Of a DNA stretch of 64,000 nt, positions 16,545 to 24,015 are shown piece by piece. Each line of letters begins with the position of its first letter. The stretch's first letter is position 1. A program made the position numbers and the translations under genes. The stretch is from Anaerolineae bacterium (GTDB lineage: Bacteria; Chloroflexota; Anaerolineae; Caldilineales; Caldilineaceae). Under the pieces are notes generated by a model. The model was not told where the DNA came from. It saw nothing but the letters and a program-made list of their open reading frames with translations, and searched no databases. Location: NCBI GenBank assembly GCA_030432295.1, contig JAUIHI010000005.1:62001-126000 (forward strand), given 5' to 3'.

Positions 16545-17186
16545 TTAATTGCGGCTATCGGCCCAGTGCAGGAGGGCAAGCAACTCGTCCCGTTTGTCCG
16601 CCGGTTTGTGGCCGGACTGGTCCTGGTGATGCTCGATGAGCCAGCAGGTCAGATCAGAGCAGCCGTCTGCTCCGGCCCAGGCCGCGCCGATAGTCGGGTG
16701 TTCCCGATGGACGTAGAGCAGATAGCGCCAGCCGGTGGCTGGGTCATCAGAAGCCATTGCCTCCACTTTGGCCGGGGCCAGGGCTGTCAGCAGCACCAGC
16801 GGTCCCCGCAGCCAGGGCGAGAGCCTGATGTTGGCCGTATCCCCGGCCACTTTGCCCACGTCGTGGAGCAGGGCAGCCGCGGCCAGGTCTGGATCGTGCC
16901 AGCCCGCTGCCTGCAGGGTGTACAGCACATTCAGGCTGTGGCGTTGACCGTCCAGGGGCATTTGGCAGAAACGGCAGACCGCAGCCTTGGGCAGTGCCCG
17001 GGTCACCTCCAGCATTTCGTCCGCATCCACGTGGGCAAAGACGCCCCGCACAAACTGGCGCACGCGCCAGAAGATGCGCACGGGAAGCAGAGCCTTTGTA
17101 GCAGGAATCGGGAGGGGTGTACTCTGTTGGCGTTGTTTGGCCTGGGAGCGTGTCAGCGGAGAGGCTGTGTCGATGTCAATAGTCAT
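16545..17186 (-). CDS. HD domain-containing phosphohydrolase-like protein
   Basis: A 213-residue soluble protein. The HD signature AAAALLHDVGKVAG supplies the metal-binding HD pair; an upstream His (GQRHSLNVLYTL) and a downstream His pair (LIEHHQDQSG) complete the usual HD metal ligands. It probably hydrolyses a phosphate ester or nucleotide. The substrate cannot be told. The N terminus is rich in polar residues and lacks a signal. It is followed by the tyrA-like gene after a perfect hairpin. Confidence 0.75.
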   Translation of the reverse strand: MTIDIDTASPLTRSQAKQRQQSTPLPIPATKALLPVRIFWRVRQFVRGVFAHVDADEMLEVTRALPKAAVCRFCQMPLDGQRHSLNVLYTLQAAGWHDPDLAAAALLHDVGKVAGDTANIRLSPWLRGPLVLLTALAPAKVEAMASDDPATGWRYLLYVHREHPTIGAAWAGADGCSDLTCWLIEHHQDQSGHKPADKRDELLALLHWADSRN

Positions 17187-17270
17187 AGTTTTCTGATATT
17201 ACCGGATAGGCTACAAATTGACCAAATTGGGTAGATGCAGCGCGATTCTGATTTTTTGGGTCTGATCTGT

Positions 17271-17984
17271 TCAGCCCACCAGCCCGTACAGAAATAACAT
17301 AATCGAATAGACAATTTCTGAAATGAACGAGCCGCCCATGAAAATTACAACCATCAGCAGCAAAAAGCCATAGCGTTGCAGAGTCACTTGCAGGTCATAC
17401 GTGCTGTCGGGGAGCAGGGCAAAGAGGATGTGAGATCCGTCCAGCGGTGGCACAGGAATCAGATTGAAGACAAAGAGCAGCACATTGATAAATGCGAAGG
17501 ATTGCAGGAAGTTGCTTATCAGGTCCACACTGGTTTTGTCGAGAAAGAAGAGGGCAAGGGTCGCCAGAATCAGATTGCTGACCGGACCGGCCAGGGAGAC
17601 GAGGATAACCGCCAGGCGCACGTCGATTGTCACGTTGCGGGGACTCCACTGGACGGGCTTGGCCCAGCCAAAGCCGGTGAAGAGGATCAGCACCGCGCCG
17701 ATGGGGTCGATGTGGGCCAGGGGATTGAGGGTGAAGCGTCCTTGCAGCCGAGGGGTGGGGTCGCCCAGGGCCACGGCCATGGCCGCGTGGGCCATTTCGT
17801 GGACAGGGAAGGCAATGAACACAATTGCAACTACCGCGATTATCCATTCAGGATTGCCCAGGCGACCGATGGAACTTGCCCCGGAGAGCAGGGCATAGAT
17901 TACCAGCAGGCCGACAACCGCTACGCCGATCTGTTGGGCACGGCTGAGAGAGTTCCAGCCTCGGCTGGGTGAATTGGGGTACAT
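17271..17984 (-). CDS. Site-2 protease family (M50) membrane metalloprotease
   Basis: A 237-residue membrane protein with about five or six hydrophobic segments. The zinc-binding HEMAH is at about residues 62-66, inside a membrane helix, and the third ligand segment is in NLIPVPPLDGSHIL, the NPxPPLDG motif of the M50B family. It should cleave membrane-embedded substrates, often in signalling. The ATG at 17984 is chosen. A TTG at 18011 would add nine mostly charged residues. It lies 28 nt downstream of the glycosyltransferase stop and may share a transcript with it. Confidence 0.88.
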   Translation of the reverse strand: MYPNSPSRGWNSLSRAQQIGVAVVGLLVIYALLSGASSIGRLGNPEWIIAVVAIVFIAFPVHEMAHAAMAVALGDPTPRLQGRFTLNPLAHIDPIGAVLILFTGFGWAKPVQWSPRNVTIDVRLAVILVSLAGPVSNLILATLALFFLDKTSVDLISNFLQSFAFINVLLFVFNLIPVPPLDGSHILFALLPDSTYDLQVTLQRYGFLLLMVVIFMGGSFISEIVYSIMLFLYGLVG

Positions 17985-18012
17985 TTGTCTCTTTTCTTTC
18001 TTGTCGCACAAG

Positions 18013-19683
18013 TTAACAGCTTGTGTTGCATAAGCGGTAGCGTCGGGCTTCGATGCCGTGAAACAATTTCTGTTCTTCCAGGGAGCCGTGGGTCTCCAGC
18101 CAAGCGTCCATCAACCGCCGCCCATCCCACGAACCCGCTTCTACCAGTATAACCCAGACCTCGGCAAAGTCAGCGGTCGCGCGTTGCATCGCGTTGTCTA
18201 CCTCCTCCCGCGCCTGGCTGTCGGGCAACCCGTTTTGCGTCCACAGACCCTCGGCCCAGGGAGCCAGGCGTGTTTCGCTGTCGCTGAAAGGATCGCTGCC
18301 GAAATCGCTGGTGTAATAGCGATAGGCGTAGTGGGTGTGGGGAATCTGCAAAATGAGCAACTGATCCGGCTGGCGCTGCTCGGCCACAAAAGTGACAGCT
18401 TCGCGTAGTTGTGTTTTGTTGGGTGTAACCGTCTGCTGCCAACCGTTGACCGTCCACAGCCCAACCACAAAGAGCAGCAGAAGCCCGGCACTGAGCCGTG
18501 CCCAGCGTCCTCCGCTGCGATAGACCACCCGTAGTCCCAGAGCCAGCAGCAGCACAAAGGCTGGGCCGATCCAGATCAGATAGCGGTCCACAAAGAGCGG
18601 TTTGATGGTGCTGACGCCGTGGAGAAGCAGCACTGGCCCCACCAGCCAGACCGCCAACATCCCCACCCGCAGGGCAGGGGAAACGGGAAGATGCTGGGTT
18701 TTTGGCAACTGCTCACCCCCACCCAGCCTCCCCCAATTTGGAGGAGGAGTCGATACAGTCTCCTCCCCAATATGGGGAGGGTTAGGGTGGGGTTTAATCT
18801 CTTCCCCTTCCGACGCGCCCACCAGCAATCCGCCCAAGACCAGGAAGACCACCGGCACAATCCAATAGATCGAGCGTTGGGAAAGGGCCGCGCCCGCGTG
18901 GTCCAGCAATAGCACCCGCACCACATCAGCAAAGGGGGTGAAGGCGTAGCCGGTCTGGTAGTCCAGTGTCGTCAGGTAGTGCCACTGCCACCAGATGAGG
19001 GGCAGGTAGGGGAGGACAAAGCCGCTGAGTGTCAGCCCGTAGCCCCGCCAGCGCTGGCGGTTGAGGGGCGCAGCCAATAGAAACCAGACGAAATGGATGG
19101 GCAGAATCAGCGCACTGAGCAGGTGGGTGTAGATGCAAAACGATGTGACGAGCAGGTAGATCAGCCAGCGCCGCCCCGTTCCCCGGCGCATAGCTTCCAG
19201 CCAGGCCCAGGTGGAGGCCAATGTCAGCACAACGACGAGCGCGTACATTTTGCCTTCCTGGCTGTACCAGAGCTGGTAGGGGTGCAGGGCCAGCAACAGC
19301 GCGGCCAGCAGGGGTGTATTGGCGAGACTCAGCCGTCCATTCCCTGGCAGAAGACGCCGGGCCACCTGCCAGATCAGCCCGATGGCCAGCAGGCTGGTGA
19401 GGGCGGAAGTGTAGCGCAGGGCGTATTCCGACGTGCCGGCCAGGGCAAACCAGGGGCGCATAAGCAGGAAGTAGAGGGGGCCGTTCTGGGCCGGGGAGAC
19501 AAACATCGAAATCGTCTCAGCCAGGGGACGGATAGCCAGCCAGATCACATCCACTTCGTCCCGCCACAGGCTCTGCTGGGTCAGCCCCGCCAGCCGCCAG
19601 CCAAAAGCCGCCAGAATCAGCAGCAGCAGCCCGACCCGTTCCCCGTCGTCGGTTGTCGTCCGTCTCTCTGCCATCGCCATCAA
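18013..19683 (-). CDS. Glycosyltransferase family 39-type membrane protein
   Basis: A 556-residue polytopic membrane protein of the ArnT/PMT/mannosyltransferase superfamily. The first luminal loop has the expected acidic pair after the first helix (SLWRDEVDVIWLA), followed by NGPLYFLLMRPW. About ten hydrophobic helices precede a soluble C-terminal domain (about residues 430-556). It probably transfers a sugar from a polyprenyl-phosphate donor on the outer face. Residues about 297-322 are a non-conserved, Pro/Gly-rich insert (HPNPPHIGEE, NWGRLGGGE) encoded by an in-frame palindromic repeat. The start overlaps the GNAT gene by 4 nt (ATGA). Confidence 0.75.
   Translation of the reverse strand: MMAMAERRTTTDDGERVGLLLLILAAFGWRLAGLTQQSLWRDEVDVIWLAIRPLAETISMFVSPAQNGPLYFLLMRPWFALAGTSEYALRYTSALTSLLAIGLIWQVARRLLPGNGRLSLANTPLLAALLLALHPYQLWYSQEGKMYALVVVLTLASTWAWLEAMRRGTGRRWLIYLLVTSFCIYTHLLSALILPIHFVWFLLAAPLNRQRWRGYGLTLSGFVLPYLPLIWWQWHYLTTLDYQTGYAFTPFADVVRVLLLDHAGAALSQRSIYWIVPVVFLVLGGLLVGASEGEEIKPHPNPPHIGEETVSTPPPNWGRLGGGEQLPKTQHLPVSPALRVGMLAVWLVGPVLLLHGVSTIKPLFVDRYLIWIGPAFVLLLALGLRVVYRSGGRWARLSAGLLLLFVVGLWTVNGWQQTVTPNKTQLREAVTFVAEQRQPDQLLILQIPHTHYAYRYYTSDFGSDPFSDSETRLAPWAEGLWTQNGLPDSQAREEVDNAMQRATADFAEVWVILVEAGSWDGRRLMDAWLETHGSLEEQKLFHGIEARRYRLCNTSC
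18717..18792. repeat. In-frame palindromic repeat inside the GT39 gene
   Basis: An imperfect inverted repeat whose arms begin CCCCACCC (18717) and end GGGTGGGG (18792), each with an inner CTCC(C)C/GGAGG core, around the spacer TCGATACAGT. Translated on the minus strand it gives HPNPPHIGEE...NWGRLGGGE within a cytoplasmic or loop region between helices. Both flanks remain in the same reading frame. Confidence 0.75.
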
Positions 19684-20231
19684 CCGATCCGTTTGGTCAT
19701 CAAAATATCTGGTCGTCCCCGTCCGTTGGCGTCGGGCACAACGCCGGTGATTGTGTAGCCCTGCTTCTGGTAGAACTCGAAGGGGTGACGATTCAGGTTG
19801 CGAATAGTGCGAATCTTCTCCCAGGTGTCGGCGTAGAGATCGATCCCGGAGAGGGAAGTAGCGTCAGTCACGTCGTCTGTGCCCAGTTGAACGGTCAAGC
19901 CACCCTTTGCCCGCACCAGCCCTTCGAAATCCTGCACGAGCGCCGCGCCCACCCCTTGCCCCTGCCATTCCGGCGCGACCAGCAGGGGATGCAACTCCCA
20001 CACATTGCCCTCGTAGCCGGGAATGCCACCGATCCAGCCAATGACCTCTCCATCGGCCAGAGCTGCCCGTAGAATACGATCCGGGGCCAGCATCTCGGCC
20101 ACCTCTTCCTCAGCCTCGGCCAGGGTCGCCCAAGAGTCCTGGGGCGCAAAGACCCGATGGAGCAGGGCCGCGGCCTGGGCGATTTCGGTGGTCATAGGGG
20201 GTTTGAGATCGGAAATAGTAAAGTGGTTCAT
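19680..20231 (-). CDS. GNAT-family N-acetyltransferase, AAC(6')-like
   Basis: A 183-residue acetyltransferase. The acetyl-CoA-binding motif A is VWELHPLLVAPEWQGQGVGA (containing Q/RxxGxG/A), and the C-terminal HPFEFYQKQGYTITGVVPDA, followed by GRPDILMTKRI, is shared with aminoglycoside 6'-N-acetyltransferase-type proteins. Whether it confers resistance cannot be judged. The start at 20231 lies inside a 29-bp inverted repeat, so its first residues and translation signals come from the repeat. A later in-frame ATG at 20195 is an alternative. It overlaps the glycosyltransferase start by 4 nt. Confidence 0.75.
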   Translation of the reverse strand: MNHFTISDLKPPMTTEIAQAAALLHRVFAPQDSWATLAEAEEEVAEMLAPDRILRAALADGEVIGWIGGIPGYEGNVWELHPLLVAPEWQGQGVGAALVQDFEGLVRAKGGLTVQLGTDDVTDATSLSGIDLYADTWEKIRTIRNLNRHPFEFYQKQGYTITGVVPDANGRGRPDILMTKRIG

Positions 20232-20304
20232 TGGTTGACTGGTTGATTGGTTTCTCCGGTTGAGACGGGTATATCCCAATCAACCAATGAACCAATCAAC
20301 CACT
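20222..20304. repeat. 29-bp inverted repeat over the GNAT start region
   Basis: The left arm 20222-20250 and the right arm 20276-20304 are inverse copies with about 3 mismatches in 29, built from repeats of CCAATCAACCAATGAA. The left arm contains the start codon of the acetyltransferase gene. A hairpin here would hide the start codon in the mRNA. Confidence 0.8.
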
Positions 20305-20309
20305 CTCTT

Positions 20310-20996
20310 TTAAGGCAGGGATGACGGCCAGGAGTCCTCGTCGGGCGGCGGGGACTTGCCCGGGCCCTTTGGCGCGGGCGGGATTTCGTCTTCCGGCACA
20401 ATTTCGTAGAGATCGAAGCGCTGTCGGCTGTTGCGGTAGAAGTTGAGACCGGCAAAGGTCCCGGCCACCGCGAAAAAGACCAGCGAACCACAGGTCAGCC
20501 AAATCCACGCGCCAGAGGTGAGAGCGACAGAGAGCACCTGTCCCGTAACGCTGAACAGCGTGGGTTCTGGCGTGGGTGTTGGGATCACCACTGGACGCAC
20601 AGTAGGGGTTGGCGTGGGCGTGACGGTGGGCGTCGGTTCGGGCGTCGGCGTATCGGTCGGTGTAGGTGTGTCGGTTGGCAGCGGCGTGTCCGACGGCAAG
20701 GGGGTTTCGGTCGGCGTTTCGGTCGGCGTCTCTGTCGGTGTCTCTGTGGGCGTTTCGGTGGGCTGCTCCTGGGCTGGAGGCGTGAAGGTTTCGGTCGGCG
20801 TTTCACCCGGCTGGGGTGTCAGTGTTTCGGTGGGTGTCTCCGTCGGTGTCTCTATCGGCGTCTGCCCAGGCGAAACAGGCGAGTTCTGGCCCAGACCAGT
20901 GGCGAGGGTTGGGCTTGTGGCAAGCCAGCCGACCAGACAGATTGCCAAGAGCGCGGCCAAAAACAGGCCAAGTGGACGAAGGGGAGGTCGCTGCAC
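20310..20996 (-). CDS. Thr/Pro-rich bitopic or two-helix membrane protein
   Basis: A 228-residue protein. An N-terminal hydrophobic segment (about 8-30) reads as a signal or anchor. It is followed by a long Thr/Pro/Glu-rich region of TPTE-type repeats (about 45-150), a second hydrophobic helix (LTCGSLVFFAVAGTFAGLNF, about 168-187), and a charged tail ending SPPPDEDSWPSSLP. The Thr/Pro stretch is typical of extended, possibly O-glycosylated spacers outside the cell. I recognise no enzymatic domain. It lies 5 nt downstream of another small membrane protein, so the two probably form a pair. Confidence 0.6.
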   Translation of the reverse strand: MQRPPLRPLGLFLAALLAICLVGWLATSPTLATGLGQNSPVSPGQTPIETPTETPTETLTPQPGETPTETFTPPAQEQPTETPTETPTETPTETPTETPLPSDTPLPTDTPTPTDTPTPEPTPTVTPTPTPTVRPVVIPTPTPEPTLFSVTGQVLSVALTSGAWIWLTCGSLVFFAVAGTFAGLNFYRNSRQRFDLYEIVPEDEIPPAPKGPGKSPPPDEDSWPSSLP

Positions 20997-21001
20997 AGGC
21001 T

Positions 21002-21430
21002 CTACTCCCGCCGCCGGACAAGAAGCACAACGATCACAAGCAACCCCAGCCCCACCAGCAGCGCGCCCACCAGAATCAGACTGGCCTGGGCCTGGGTCGG
21101 CTCATTCAGGGGCGATAGGGGCGATTGGGTAAAACTTCGATCTGCGCTTGGGTTTTGGACAGATGTGGCGGATTGGCTGTTGTCGATCTGTGGCGGCGCA
21201 AGGGGCGATGGCGTCTCGGCCTGAATCAGCTGGGGCTGGTCCTGGGATAGTGGCTCTTCGTCTGGCATCGGCGTCGCCACCATCAACGGTGACAGGGGTG
21301 AAATCTGGGCAGAGGCACTTTCTGTGTTGAGGGAAAGGGCAATCAGCAGGACTGTCAGCAATGCCAGACCACCGGCAATGAGCAGGTAAATCAGACGACG
21401 ACGCTGTGTGTTAGAATCAACAAAACCCAT
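21002..21430 (-). CDS. Small secreted-region protein with N- and C-terminal membrane helices
   Basis: A 142-residue protein: basic N terminus (RRR), a helix at about 14-34, a Pro/Ser/Gln-rich middle with repeats of the type SPLSPL (about 42-112), and a C-terminal helix followed by RRRE, like a cell-surface anchoring tail. There is no LPxTG-type motif before the helix. Function unknown. It is the first gene of a pair with the Thr/Pro-rich protein, 5 nt apart. Confidence 0.55.
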   Translation of the reverse strand: MGFVDSNTQRRRLIYLLIAGGLALLTVLLIALSLNTESASAQISPLSPLMVATPMPDEEPLSQDQPQLIQAETPSPLAPPQIDNSQSATSVQNPSADRSFTQSPLSPLNEPTQAQASLILVGALLVGLGLLVIVVLLVRRRE

Positions 21431-21559
21431 TGACAGGCACTTTCAGAAAATAGAGGCACGGGCGGTCTCTGTGCATAGGAGACCAGTGAAATTATACACA
21501 GCCCGGCGGGGATCAACAATTAGCCGTCTGGCGTAGGGCGGAATAGACGTGCCATCGCC

Positions 21560-21582
21560 GCCCGGCCCTAAAGAGACCGGGC
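21560..21582. terminator. Short hairpin after birA
   Basis: GCCCGG (21560-21565) pairs with CCGGGC (21577-21582) with an 11-nt loop, at the 3' end of birA on the minus strand. A second GC-rich hairpin (GCCCCC/GGGGGC) lies within the last codons of birA. There is no strong T-run. Confidence 0.4.
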
Positions 21583-22520
21583 TAGCGGGCAACGCCCCCT
21601 GAAGGGGGCTGAAAGTCGAGGGTCTCCAGCGAGACATCCCCGACTTCTACAGGAACCCGCCGCCTGGTTTCGTCTTCTACCAGCAGCGCGCCGTCAATAT
21701 CCGTGCCCACCACCTGGCCCTGCCAGTTGCCGGTCCGGTCGTGGACCATCACAGCCCGCCCCACATTGATCAGCGCGGCCTGCCAGCGGGCATGGATTTC
21801 TGCGGCGGATGGACGGCCCGGCCCGGCCAGCAGCGCGGAGAGTGCGCGGCAGAGGGCGATCAGCAATTTTTCCCTGGCAAAGTCGTGGCCAAAAAGTGTG
21901 TGTAGACTGACAGGCGGCAGTCCACCGGAACGGGGCGCGGGCAGTTCGTCGGCTCGCTGGTTGACATTTATGCCGATGCCCAGCACAGCGTAACGGATGC
22001 CCTGGCTGTCCAGGCTGCTCTCGGCCAGGAGACCGGCGACTTTGACCGGGCCGGTTGGAAGGAGGGCGATTAAGTCGTTGGGCCATTTGAGGCGAAAAAA
22101 GTCCCCGGCACTTTTGGGTGGAGCGCACGAGGCGTGTCGGTCAACAGTCGCTGTATTCGTGAAGTGCCGGGGACTTTGTGTTGTGACAGGCAGGCTGACC
22201 GCTTGCATTACTGCGTCCAGCACAGCCAGCCCGGCAATCATCGGCAGTTGGGCCGGGCGTTCGGGCAGGTGGCTGCCCGCCACAACGACGCTGACCAGCA
22301 GCGCCCGGCCCGGTGGCGTCTCCCAGCGCCGTTCCAGCCGTCCCCGGCCCGCGGTCTGTTCGTCGGCCACAACGACCGCACCAGAAATCTGTGCCAGGGC
22401 AGGTGCTTCTTCGGCCAGGGCACGGGCGAGGGGCATTGTAGAGGGTACGGATGGGTAATAGTCAATTGTGTGGCCAAAAGGCTGCTGGTGCAGGGTCGAA
22501 CGTAGCGTGTGAATGTCCAT
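21582..22520 (-). CDS. birA: Biotin--[acetyl-CoA-carboxylase] ligase
   Basis: A 312-residue protein lacking an N-terminal DNA-binding domain, so a class I ligase rather than a repressor. It attaches biotin to the Lys of AMKM in carrier proteins, such as the one encoded at 27994-28488. Motifs: DEQTAGRGRLERRWETPPG (biotinyl-AMP binding loop), RLKWPNDL, KVAGLLAES, and GIGINVNQ. Residues about 115-142 are an insert of about 27 residues, absent from the usual LPVxLKWPND run, encoded by a palindromic element at 22098-22177. The ATG at 22520 is chosen by family alignment. The upstream frame extension is unrelated. Confidence 0.88.
   Translation of the reverse strand: MDIHTLRSTLHQQPFGHTIDYYPSVPSTMPLARALAEEAPALAQISGAVVVADEQTAGRGRLERRWETPPGRALLVSVVVAGSHLPERPAQLPMIAGLAVLDAVMQAVSLPVTTQSPRHFTNTATVDRHASCAPPKSAGDFFRLKWPNDLIALLPTGPVKVAGLLAESSLDSQGIRYAVLGIGINVNQRADELPAPRSGGLPPVSLHTLFGHDFAREKLLIALCRALSALLAGPGRPSAAEIHARWQAALINVGRAVMVHDRTGNWQGQVVGTDIDGALLVEDETRRRVPVEVGDVSLETLDFQPPSGGVAR
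22098..22177. repeat. In-frame palindromic element inside birA
   Basis: AAAGTCCCCGGCACTT (22098-22113) is exactly inverted at 22162-22177, leaving a 48-nt spacer, 80 bp in total. It falls directly before the conserved KWPND motif of birA. It is translated without a stop or a frameshift, adding about 27 residues, which include SPRHFTNTATVDRHASCAPP. Confidence 0.9.
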
Positions 22521-22635
22521 TTGCTTGTGATATGGGGTGCAATCGTGTAAAATTGACCTGTTTGGTCCAGGCTGGGCCGGGAGTGGGCCTGGGTATTTGT
22601 AACGCAACCGGCACCAGGCCATTGGCAACCCTTCT

Positions 22636-22953
22636 ATGTCTGCCCCTCCCACACCGACACTGCCTATTATTCTCTTCAGTGTATTTGCGGGCCTCGGCAG
22701 CGGGGTCCTGGCCTTCTATCTCTGCTTCGAGACCTTTGGCCTGGGCAGTGGGTGGAGTGTTGGGTTGACCAGCCTGGCGTTGATGGGTGTTGTCAGCGCT
22801 ACGGCTGCCCTCCTCTCCCGGTTGCACGACGAGCGCACGGTCGGGGTGAATGTGGGCTTTGGCTGCGGGCTGATGGTGCTGATCGCACTTTTTGCTGGTT
22901 TCTGTCTGCTGATGGGTCTCTTCGCCGGAACGTTGGCGCTGACCTTTGGATAA
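22636..22953 (+). CDS. Small three-helix membrane protein of unknown function
   Basis: A 105-residue hydrophobic protein with three or four helices (about 9-31, 40-60, and 70-100) and a short polar loop with LHDERTVG between helices two and three. I do not recognise the family. It is divergent from birA, with a repeat hairpin downstream. No clear ribosome binding site precedes the ATG. Confidence 0.45.
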   Translation: MSAPPTPTLPIILFSVFAGLGSGVLAFYLCFETFGLGSGWSVGLTSLALMGVVSATAALLSRLHDERTVGVNVGFGCGLMVLIALFAGFCLLMGLFAGTLALTFG

Positions 22954-22972
22954 TCGATTCCTAAAGAAGAAT

Positions 22973-23041
22973 TTGTAAACACGGATAGGAAGAAACACAG
23001 ATAATAAATCTATCCGTGTTTCTTTTCATCCGTGTTTACAA
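22973..23041. repeat. Palindromic repeat with TTGTAAACACGGAT arms
   Basis: TTGTAAACACGGAT (22973-22986) is exactly inverted at 23028-23041; inner parts (GAAACAC/GTGTTTC) also pair. It lies between two plus-strand genes and may act as a terminator. Confidence 0.85.
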
Positions 23042-23113
23042 TAGATAGTACAAATATAGCACGAAAGTGCGCCAGTTGATGCAATTCTCGTATCTGTGAG
23101 AGGTATTCTGTCT

Positions 23114-23920
23114 ATGGCCCAGGCCACCAAAGCTGTCTCGCGCAAGGCGAACCCAGCGACCAAAAAAGCAAGCTCGTCCGCTCGTCGCCTGTGGGAGATC
23201 GATGCCTGGCGGGGCTTGGCGATTGTGTCGATGGTCATCTACCACTTCGCTTGGGACCTGAAGTCCTTTGCCGAAGTCTACATCGACCTCTTCAGCCCTT
23301 TCTGGTTCTATTTCCAGCGTTCGATTGCCTCGTCATTTGTGCTGCTGGTGGGTATCTCGCTGACTGTCAGCTACAACCGGGCGCGCCAAAAGCAGGATGG
23401 CACTAAAAATCTTTACTGGAAATTTTTCCAGCGGGGGCTGCTGGTTTTTGGAACAGGGCTGGCAATGGGCACGGCTCTGTGGCTGATGGGCCAGGGACGC
23501 ATCGATTTCGGTGTTCTGCATATGATAGGCGTCTCGATCATTCTGGCCTATCCTTTCCTGCGCTTCCGCTGGCTCAATCTGCTCTTTATTGCCATTTTGA
23601 TGCCCCTGAGCTACTATCTGAAGACGATCCCCACCGACACAACGGCCTGGGTCTGGCTGGGCATCACCCCGCCCGGCTACGCACCCCAGGACTTCTTCCC
23701 CCTGGTCCACTGGTTTGCGGTGGTACTGATCGGCGTCTTTCTGGGCAATTCCCTCTACACAGGGGGCGTACGCCAGTTCTCCCTGCGCGACTATTCGGCC
23801 TTTTTCCCGTTCAATATACTAGGCTTTCTCGGCAAACATTCACTGTTGATTTATGTCATCCACCAGCCAATTCTGGTGGGCATTTTGATGGTGTTGGGCA
23901 TTGCCAACCTGGGCTTCTAA
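23114..23920 (+). CDS. DUF1624-type membrane acyltransferase (HGSNAT-like catalytic domain)
   Basis: A 268-residue polytopic protein with about seven hydrophobic helices. The N-terminal signature RRLWEIDAWRGLAIVSMVIYHFAWDL (first part RRLWEIDAWRGLAIVSMVIY) holds the D-x-x-RG...H arrangement of heparan-alpha-glucosaminide N-acetyltransferase-like proteins. VLHMIGVSIIL and GKHSLLIYVIHQPI later in the protein match the family. It probably moves an acyl group across the membrane onto a sugar or lipid; the acceptor is unknown. The ATG at 23114 is chosen, with AGAGG upstream. A GTG at 23096 is in frame. Confidence 0.8.
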   Translation: MAQATKAVSRKANPATKKASSSARRLWEIDAWRGLAIVSMVIYHFAWDLKSFAEVYIDLFSPFWFYFQRSIASSFVLLVGISLTVSYNRARQKQDGTKNLYWKFFQRGLLVFGTGLAMGTALWLMGQGRIDFGVLHMIGVSIILAYPFLRFRWLNLLFIAILMPLSYYLKTIPTDTTAWVWLGITPPGYAPQDFFPLVHWFAVVLIGVFLGNSLYTGGVRQFSLRDYSAFFPFNILGFLGKHSLLIYVIHQPILVGILMVLGIANLGF

Positions 23921-23929
23921 CTGAACCAG

Positions 23930-23997
23930 ACCACAAAGACGCCAAGGCACGAAGAATATCCCATTTCTCATTCTTTGCGCCTCTGTGACTTTGTGGT
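23930..23997. repeat. ACCACAAAG-type palindromic repeat, copy 2
   Basis: A hairpin with left end GACCACAAAGACGCCAAGGC and right end GACTTTGTGGT at 23997. It belongs to the family seen at 7215, 25603 and 44197. It lies between the acyltransferase and the carboxyltransferase genes. Confidence 0.85.
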
Positions 23998-24015
23998 TCA
24001 TTTCTCTGCATTGAG

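Noticed and set aside
20450-20860. CRISPR-like periodic repeats
   Set aside because: The periodicity comes from Thr-Pro-Thr-Glu codons of the membrane protein gene. There are no unique spacers of constant length.
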